Below are positions 7,427 to 12,187 of a stretch of DNA of 12,187 bases, piece after piece (position 1 is the first letter of the stretch; the number at the start of each line of letters is the position of its first letter). The notes under the pieces were generated by a model. The model was not told where the DNA came from. It did not search any database and saw only the letters and a program-made list of their open reading frames with translations. The position numbers and the translations under genes were made by a program. This DNA comes from Weeksellaceae bacterium. GTDB taxonomy: Bacteria; Bacteroidota; Bacteroidia; Flavobacteriales; Weeksellaceae. The stretch lies in assembly GCA_028694715.1 (NCBI GenBank), contig JAQVKJ010000012.1, positions 1-12,187 of the forward strand, given 5' to 3'.

Positions 7427-9475
7427 TTAAAAATTATCAGGACAAGTCTGTACATGAAAACATTTCCAACCTAATGCAGTTCCGTCCACATTAATTTGTA
7501 AACAATCCTCGGTGATATTATAAACCATCATACCTGCTACCAGTTCATCTGCAGGAATTGCTGCCAACTGTGTGCCGGTCAAACGGTTGGGTACAAAACC
7601 TTTGTTTTTTGATTCGAGTACCAACCAAGTACCATTTCTTACTTGTGGCCAGCCTTCCGAATTGGTGATTCTCAAGGAGGAAATACCAGCATTAGAAGGT
7701 AAGCCGGCATCGGCTATAAAAACTCCAGGTTTGTAACAGGCACAGTCAATGATGTTTCTTCCGTAACCGGTTCCAGTCATTTCGGTCAACCCCACTACAT
7801 TCTGAGAAACTTCGATGTAGTTGTCAGTGGAATAATTCCAAGCAATGTTGTTAAAGGAGTTCCCATTGAACAATTCCAGAGGATACAATTCGTACTCAGG
7901 GTCTGATGATGACACCTTACTGCCAAACATTGAGATATCGCCAAAGCGGTCAATGACTACTCTCACAATCGGTTTGTTTGGTTCTCCAAGCAATTCCCAT
8001 ATATCCAGTATTCCGCCTTCCTCCCAAATGGTGCCGTCCGCAAATCGGATGTTCTGTCCGTCTGTACCGCTCTGCTGGAATTCAATTTCTTGAGTAGCAA
8101 GCTGAATTCCATTGATGTTCATGTTAAAGGAATTGTCGAGTTTAAAGATATCTAATACAAATCCGCCATTTGTTCCTGGCTGTATAATAACTTCAACCAC
8201 AGGGCTTGGTGTGCCTGATGGATATGACCATGAGAAATCATTTCCAACTAAATTTTCATAACATACATATTCATCACTGATTGAAGTCAGATATAGATTA
8301 GAAGAATCGCATGCCTGAGGAGTTCCTTCATCACAAACCTGAACTTCAACAACCAAAGTTCCAAGAAGGTTAGGCAATGTAACGAATGAATAGGTTCCGT
8401 CGGGAGCTATGGTGAAAATTCCTTTTCCCTCAACGGTTATTTCTGTGTTTCCAGTAACAAGATAATTAACACCTTCAATATTCACAGAAGTCACCAGCTG
8501 ATTGTCGCCCGAGTTAGCATCGTTTGGGTTGCTTAGATTGGGGTCACTGTCGTTGTCGAGTACATTGCCGTTTATTGTTCCTCCCTTTGATACGATTGAT
8601 GCATCGTCATTGGCGAAGGTGTAATTGCTGCCATCGTCCTCAAGTATTCTGATGTTCAGTTTAGCTGACGCAGATTGGCTGCTGTTGTCTGTATTTGTGT
8701 AATTGATGGGTGGCAACTGGCCGATGATTCCCGGTTCGGGAACAAATTGAAATTCGCCGTTTGACTCCATTAAAAATTCACCATACTTTATATAATTCCC
8801 TGGATTAGAAGGGTCTTCTCCATATGCATCTACCCAAGCTGTATTGCCTGGATAAGGAACAACTACTTCGTTGGGATTCCCTGAACTGTCTCTTAATGCA
8901 ATTTCCATAATTCTCAGTGGGTCACCGTCAGTATCAGAATCATTGCCGAGCACAGTTCCGTTCACTCTCGTATTTTCAATCGTGAAAGCAGTGTCGTCAT
9001 TGGCCACAGGTGGATTGTTCTGGTCGGAAATGATAGGATGCAGCACTTCAATTGTGAGCGTGGTTTCATCGGTTTCTGAAAGTTCATCTTCAACGGTATA
9101 ACGGACAATAAGCTTTCCAGTAAAATTGGGGGATGAAGCAAAAATATAAGCTCCGTTTGTACTGAATGTAAAGGTGCCAGCAATGGAACCGTTTTCTGAA
9201 AAAATCAGTGTTGGCGCATCAAAAATGAATGGCTGTGGGAGACCGTTCTCATCAAGATAAGAACCGGAAACCACAGACAAACCCGTTCCAAAATCATTGG
9301 TCAAAACATTACCGCTTACACTAATTCCAGAAGGAATCTGATTTATGTCAGGCACTGCTACCAAATCAACCATTGAAGAGTAGTTGTACGGATAAAAGTG
9401 AAATGTTTTGGCACTTGTAATTCCAGACAGAAATAACAACATGAAAATGTGAAGTAATGCAATTTTTAATTTCAT
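7427..9475 (-). CDS. Large secreted protein with cadherin-like (Ig-fold) repeats
   Basis: This 682-residue protein has a signal peptide (about residues 1-22, ending SGITSA-K). Three Ig/cadherin-like repeats follow at about 38-145, 155-277 and 286-398. Each has the signature N-V-L-x-N-D near its start (NVLTNDFG at 56, TVLGNDSDTDGD at 174, NVLDNDSDPN at 304) and an aromatic-rich strand such as GTYSFV near its end; the Asp/Asn-rich loops suggest calcium binding. Residues 400-575 form a less familiar beta-rich region. The C-terminal part (about 578-680) has CACYKPG, GWPQVRNGTWLVLESK, GMMVYN, DCLQIN, GWKCF and CP, a module common at the ends of Bacteroidota surface proteins. It has several cysteines (578, 580, 658, 672, 678) that may pair. 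The role is probably adhesion or matrix structure at the cell surface. It is the first gene of a two-gene unit; no clear promoter was found upstream. Confidence 0.82.
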   Translation of the reverse strand: MKLKIALLHIFMLLFLSGITSAKTFHFYPYNYSSMVDLVAVPDINQIPSGISVSGNVLTNDFGTGLSVVSGSYLDENGLPQPFIFDAPTLIFSENGSIAGTFTFSTNGAYIFASSPNFTGKLIVRYTVEDELSETDETTLTIEVLHPIISDQNNPPVANDDTAFTIENTRVNGTVLGNDSDTDGDPLRIMEIALRDSSGNPNEVVVPYPGNTAWVDAYGEDPSNPGNYIKYGEFLMESNGEFQFVPEPGIIGQLPPINYTNTDNSSQSASAKLNIRILEDDGSNYTFANDDASIVSKGGTINGNVLDNDSDPNLSNPNDANSGDNQLVTSVNIEGVNYLVTGNTEITVEGKGIFTIAPDGTYSFVTLPNLLGTLVVEVQVCDEGTPQACDSSNLYLTSISDEYVCYENLVGNDFSWSYPSGTPSPVVEVIIQPGTNGGFVLDIFKLDNSFNMNINGIQLATQEIEFQQSGTDGQNIRFADGTIWEEGGILDIWELLGEPNKPIVRVVIDRFGDISMFGSKVSSSDPEYELYPLELFNGNSFNNIAWNYSTDNYIEVSQNVVGLTEMTGTGYGRNIIDCACYKPGVFIADAGLPSNAGISSLRITNSEGWPQVRNGTWLVLESKNKGFVPNRLTGTQLAAIPADELVAGMMVYNITEDCLQINVDGTALGWKCFHVQTCPDNF

Positions 9476-10026
9476 AGATTATAATCTTTTATGCTCAATT
9501 TATTCGTTACAATTTAAATGTGTGATAGAAGAGAGGTGGGAAAATTAGTTTGTAACTTCTCACTGAGGAGGCCGTTTCTTAATTTTCCGTTTGAGTGTTT
9601 TCATTCGATGGAATTAATTATGACATTCACTCGTAACCCGAGTTAGGTTCATAAAATGGCAATCAATCAGAGACTGGGTTTGTATCAGTCACTGACGATA
9701 ATACAAAAATTCACCGGGCAAAAATTCTTGTGAAAATTAATGCCGCTGAATTCGATTTTAAAATTTATTCTGAAAATACTCACCAAACCTGAATTTTGCA
9801 GAACAACAATAATTAAAACTAATCGTAATAAAACATGCAAGTATAATGATTTTAGCCTTTTTCAAGGGCCGAAAGACTTACTGTTTTCAGTAAAACGAAA
9901 TGTTGATTTTGATGTCTAAAACTTTCATAAACAAGGTGTAAAACACTTAATTTAGGATGTTGTTGTCACGGCTGTTCAATTAGATGAATTTCGGAATATA
10001 TTGATGAATACAGTCCTCCCAGACAA
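9476..10026. other. 551-base region without a recognisable gene
   Basis: No reading frame of convincing length or composition is present on either strand. It must hold the promoter of the 682-residue surface gene, but I find no TTTG/TAnnTTTG pair, only TAAATTG-like -7 candidates near 9494-9515 on the minus strand. Two small structures stand out: an imperfect palindrome TAACCCGAGTTA (9634-9645) and a TTACTG/CAGTAA hairpin with a TTTT loop (9878-9893). Neither has a T tract. The region could also hold a small RNA, which cannot be judged by eye. Confidence 0.4.
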
Positions 10027-11106
10027 TTATTTTTTCAATACTTCTATGAGTTTGTCCAAGTCATTTTCATCATTGTAATAATGAAAGCTCAATCGGATTC
10101 CACCTCCGCGAGGAGAAGTACTGATTTTGTTTTGATTTAATTTTTCAAACAAACCTTCTTCAGCTTTGATATTAAAAATACTGGAATGATTTACTCTATT
10201 GACCACCTCTTTTTTCAGAAGCCCGAGCGCAGCTAATTCTGTTTTTGCTTTTGTAGAAAGTTGGAGAATATTTGTATAACATTTTTCCACACCCTGCTTT
10301 TGAACAAACGAAATCGATTGGGCAATGCTGCCATAACTCAACGAGTCGAGATGACCGGGTTCAAAATGTTTTATGTAGGGCAATGCTTCCAGACCGGTTT
10401 CAAAATCAGGTGCGGAGTTGAATCCTGCAGTAAAAGTCCTGATTTTCTGTTTCGCATTTTCTTTCATCATCAAAAAACCATTTCCAAATCCTGCTGTCAG
10501 CCATTTGTAACCGCTACAGGCCATGATGTCCAGCGCACTTTTTTGAAAACTGAATTTTTCGGTGCCCAGATATTGGGTGCCGTCTCCGATGAACAGTATA
10601 TCTGGAAATTCGGATTTGATTTTTCTTAGAAACTCAAAATCAATTTTGATACCACTCAGCCATTGCACCATACTGAAGAGAAACACAGACGGTCTGTGTT
10701 TTTCAATTGTTTGCAAAATATTGCTTTCAAGGTTTTCATCAATATGTGTATAAATTACTTCAAAATCCCTGTTTTCAACCGGCCAATTAACTGAGGGATA
10801 ATCTTCCTTGAGCAAGAGTACTTTCACTCCTTTTTCTACCCCTTCCAATACCATATTAATTCCGTGCGAAAAATTGGGAACCATGGCGATGTCTGAAATC
10901 TGAGAGTCAAAAAAATCAGCGAGTAGCTGTTTGGTTTGATGGATTATCTTTTTGTGCTGCATTCTGAATTTGTCCGGCTTGTTCAGCAGTTCTTCATCTT
11001 GTTGTCGTCGCCATTCATAAACCGATTGTGGCAATAGTCCGTTGGCAGCGGTATTGAGGTAAACGGAATCGGCGAGAGCAGGGAATTCTTTTCTGATTTC
11101 TTTCAT
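10027..11106 (-). CDS. Class V aminotransferase-fold PLP enzyme
   Basis: This 359-residue cytoplasmic protein has the fold type I, class V aminotransferase layout: YLNTAANGLLP near the N-terminus (16-26), where this family binds substrate; the PLP-contacting D175-G-T-Q178; the PLP lysine K201 in SGYKW; FEPGHLD at 248-254 in the place of the FE.GT segment; and a C-terminal IRLSFHYYN (337-345) with the carboxylate-binding arginine R338. It resembles the cysteine desulfurase/isopenicillin N epimerase group but is shorter than the usual 400 or so residues. I see no cysteine in the loop where SufS/CsdA carry the persulfide cysteine; the only nearby cysteine, C276, is in a helix-like VEKCYTN. It may be an aminotransferase, lyase or epimerase of unknown substrate. 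It is monocistronic, with a terminator upstream and an empty region downstream. A weak promoter-like TTG-N18-TATTTCG lies at about 11140-11168 on its strand. Confidence 0.82.
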   Translation of the reverse strand: MKEIRKEFPALADSVYLNTAANGLLPQSVYEWRRQQDEELLNKPDKFRMQHKKIIHQTKQLLADFFDSQISDIAMVPNFSHGINMVLEGVEKGVKVLLLKEDYPSVNWPVENRDFEVIYTHIDENLESNILQTIEKHRPSVFLFSMVQWLSGIKIDFEFLRKIKSEFPDILFIGDGTQYLGTEKFSFQKSALDIMACSGYKWLTAGFGNGFLMMKENAKQKIRTFTAGFNSAPDFETGLEALPYIKHFEPGHLDSLSYGSIAQSISFVQKQGVEKCYTNILQLSTKAKTELAALGLLKKEVVNRVNHSSIFNIKAEEGLFEKLNQNKISTSPRGGGIRLSFHYYNDENDLDKLIEVLKK

Positions 11107-11178
11107 GACTTATCGATTGATAATGCTTGTTAAAATTACGAAATAAAATTGTGAGAGTGAAAACAATTCGTAAGGAAC

Positions 11179-11213
11179 AAAAAAAAGCCCAGCCGGATTT
11201 GACCGACTGAGCT
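11179..11213 (-). terminator. Intrinsic terminator after the T9SS-exported protein gene
   Basis: Read on the minus strand, AGCTCAGTCGG (11213-11203) pairs with CCGGCTGGGCT (11196-11186) over 11 bp including two G-U pairs. The loop is six bases, and eight T residues follow (plus-strand A run 11179-11186). It lies 30 bases past the stop codon of the gene to its right and isolates that gene from the class V aminotransferase gene. Confidence 0.88.
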
Positions 11214-11243
11214 GTTATTTGTTACTGTGTATTATTTAAATAG

Positions 11244-12187
11244 TTACTTCAACAAAGTGAATTTGGTGTTGATGACTTCTTTGCCATTTTGGTCAATTGC
11301 TTTCAGCACATAGATGCCGGGCAGTAGTCTTCCGTTAAGTTTTAGTTGATAATCACCCGCTGACTTCACTGAAATCGAATTGTTCAAAACTTGTTTCTCG
11401 CTCAGATTCCATATACTAATATTCAATACTGTGCTTTCGTTTGATTTGGAAACAATGTTCAGTTCACTGTTTTTAACCACTGTGGGATACAAGCTGAAAC
11501 CCGAATCTTTGGTCATCTCATCCATTTCTGACTGACGCAGAAAATAGGGGCTTGACAAATCATAAACCGCCAATGAATAATCCGTTTTGAAAGTAGCCTC
11601 CAAAGTATCTATGTTCATTGAATAAAGTCCACCTACTTTGGATGTGGTTCCAAGAAGCAAACTTCCGTCTCTTTCCACTGCCGCTCCATTCACGGTATAA
11701 TTGGCTGGAAGTCCTTTGATTTGACCCATATATTCTGAATTCAGTTTGTTGGGGTTGATTTTAAAAACATGCTGGCTGGCACTGATAACATATATATTCC
11801 CAAAGGCGTCTGCCACCATATCTCCCCCATAGACAGCTGTTTCCTTGTCAAACGACTTTGCTTTTTCAACAAACTGAGTCAACGCACCCAAATTCTGAAT
11901 GCTTCCGCTTTCTGAGATTTTCAGGAATTCAGTTCCTGCATTGTTCAAGGCATACATATAACCGTCAGACGCAGTGGTCATTCTGGCGAAATAATCCGAC
12001 TGAGTAGGAGTGTTGGTGTCCAAGCCTGCATATGTGAATTGCGTGCCTGTCTTAGAAGTGACATCGATTTTCATTACTTTTTTTCCGGACATGGGAATAT
12101 AGAACAAATCACCTTTTAGCGATTCGGTCATTGCAGCTATGTATTTGCCACAACTACATATTCTCTCCATCTCTGTATGTTGGTCTT
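11244..12187 (-). CDS. T9SS-exported protein, C-terminal part (partial)
   Basis: The frame stays open through the right edge, so this is the C-terminal 313 or so residues of a longer protein. The ATG at 12170 is probably internal, since what follows (MERICSCGKY) is not a signal peptide and an exported protein needs one. Residues 15-205, counted from that Met, contain repeated short strands of the type DGYMYALN, FGNIYVIS and DGSLLLGT at roughly 50-residue spacing, suggesting beta-propeller blades. Residues 222-308 look like a type A T9SS sorting domain: FSLYPTVVKN where FxxYPNPVxx is usual, strands with SIWNLSEKQV, LLPGIYVLKA, and an end in NTKFTLLK. This directs passage through the outer membrane by the type IX system, with later cleavage or attachment at the surface. 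The function of the propeller-like part is unknown. A strong terminator lies just downstream. Confidence 0.8.
   Translation of the reverse strand, partial: DQHTEMERICSCGKYIAAMTESLKGDLFYIPMSGKKVMKIDVTSKTGTQFTYAGLDTNTPTQSDYFARMTTASDGYMYALNNAGTEFLKISESGSIQNLGALTQFVEKAKSFDKETAVYGGDMVADAFGNIYVISASQHVFKINPNKLNSEYMGQIKGLPANYTVNGAAVERDGSLLLGTTSKVGGLYSMNIDTLEATFKTDYSLAVYDLSSPYFLRQSEMDEMTKDSGFSLYPTVVKNSELNIVSKSNESTVLNISIWNLSEKQVLNNSISVKSAGDYQLKLNGRLLPGIYVLKAIDQNGKEVINTKFTLLK

Noticed and set aside
9672..9690. GACTG/CAGTC inverted repeat
   Set aside because: Only five base pairs with a nine-base loop and no associated element; expected by chance in a gap this size.
9878..9893. TTACTG/CAGTAA hairpin as a terminator for the class V aminotransferase gene
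   Set aside because: It has no T tract in either direction and lies more than 130 bases beyond the stop codon.
10261..10753. Plus-strand frames opposite the class V aminotransferase gene
   Set aside because: They are antisense to a frame containing the PLP lysine and conserved family motifs.
12168..12170. ATG at 12170 as the true start of the T9SS-exported protein
   Set aside because: The frame is open through the window edge and no signal peptide follows this Met, so the gene most likely begins outside the window.

Overview
The window is AT-rich and looks like chromosomal DNA from a member of the Bacteroidota. Four things point there: a C-terminal type IX secretion (T9SS) sorting domain, surface proteins with cadherin-like repeats and the GMMVYN/CLQIN C-terminal module common in that phylum, TTTG-N19-22-TAnnTTTG promoters, and starts with A/T-rich leaders and no Shine-Dalgarno. 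The order cannot be fixed from the sequence. I see no rRNA, tRNA, CRISPR array, insertion sequence or phage gene.

Layout. (1) 1-923, minus strand: a secreted thioredoxin-like protein, then, 39 bases downstream, the N-terminal membrane part of a probable membrane-anchored AraC-type regulator that leaves the window. (2) 924-1245: a divergent intergenic region with one promoter facing each way; the rightward one gives a leader of about 170 bases. (3) 1246-3716, plus strand: a fold-III PLP decarboxylase of the Bacteroidota arginine decarboxylase type, overlapping by ATGA with a deoxyhypusine-synthase-like gene, then a strong intrinsic terminator. (4) 3884-6763, plus strand: an exported fusion of a NagZ-type GH3 beta-N-acetylglucosaminidase with a serine beta-lactamase/PBP-like domain. 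(5) 6793-9475, minus strand: a two-gene unit for secreted surface proteins (682 aa with cadherin-like repeats, then 181 aa with an internal duplication), ending in a terminator that faces the GH3 gene. (6) 9476-10026: 551 bases with no gene. (7) 10027-11106, minus strand: a class V aminotransferase-fold PLP enzyme. (8) 11179-12187, minus strand: a terminator and the C-terminal part of a T9SS-exported protein whose start lies outside the window.

How the genes fit together. The clearest functional pair is the decarboxylase plus the DHS-like enzyme, which should feed agmatine, or an amine made from it, into an NAD-dependent aminoalkyl transfer. The usual agmatinase gene is not in this operon, and several amine-contacting residues known from eukaryotic DHS are changed, so the product may differ from spermidine or homospermidine. 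The GH3/beta-lactamase fusion probably works on peptidoglycan fragments outside the cytoplasm. The remaining genes look like cell-surface or general metabolic genes with no evident link to these two. The polyamine pair is the best candidate for unexplained biochemistry.
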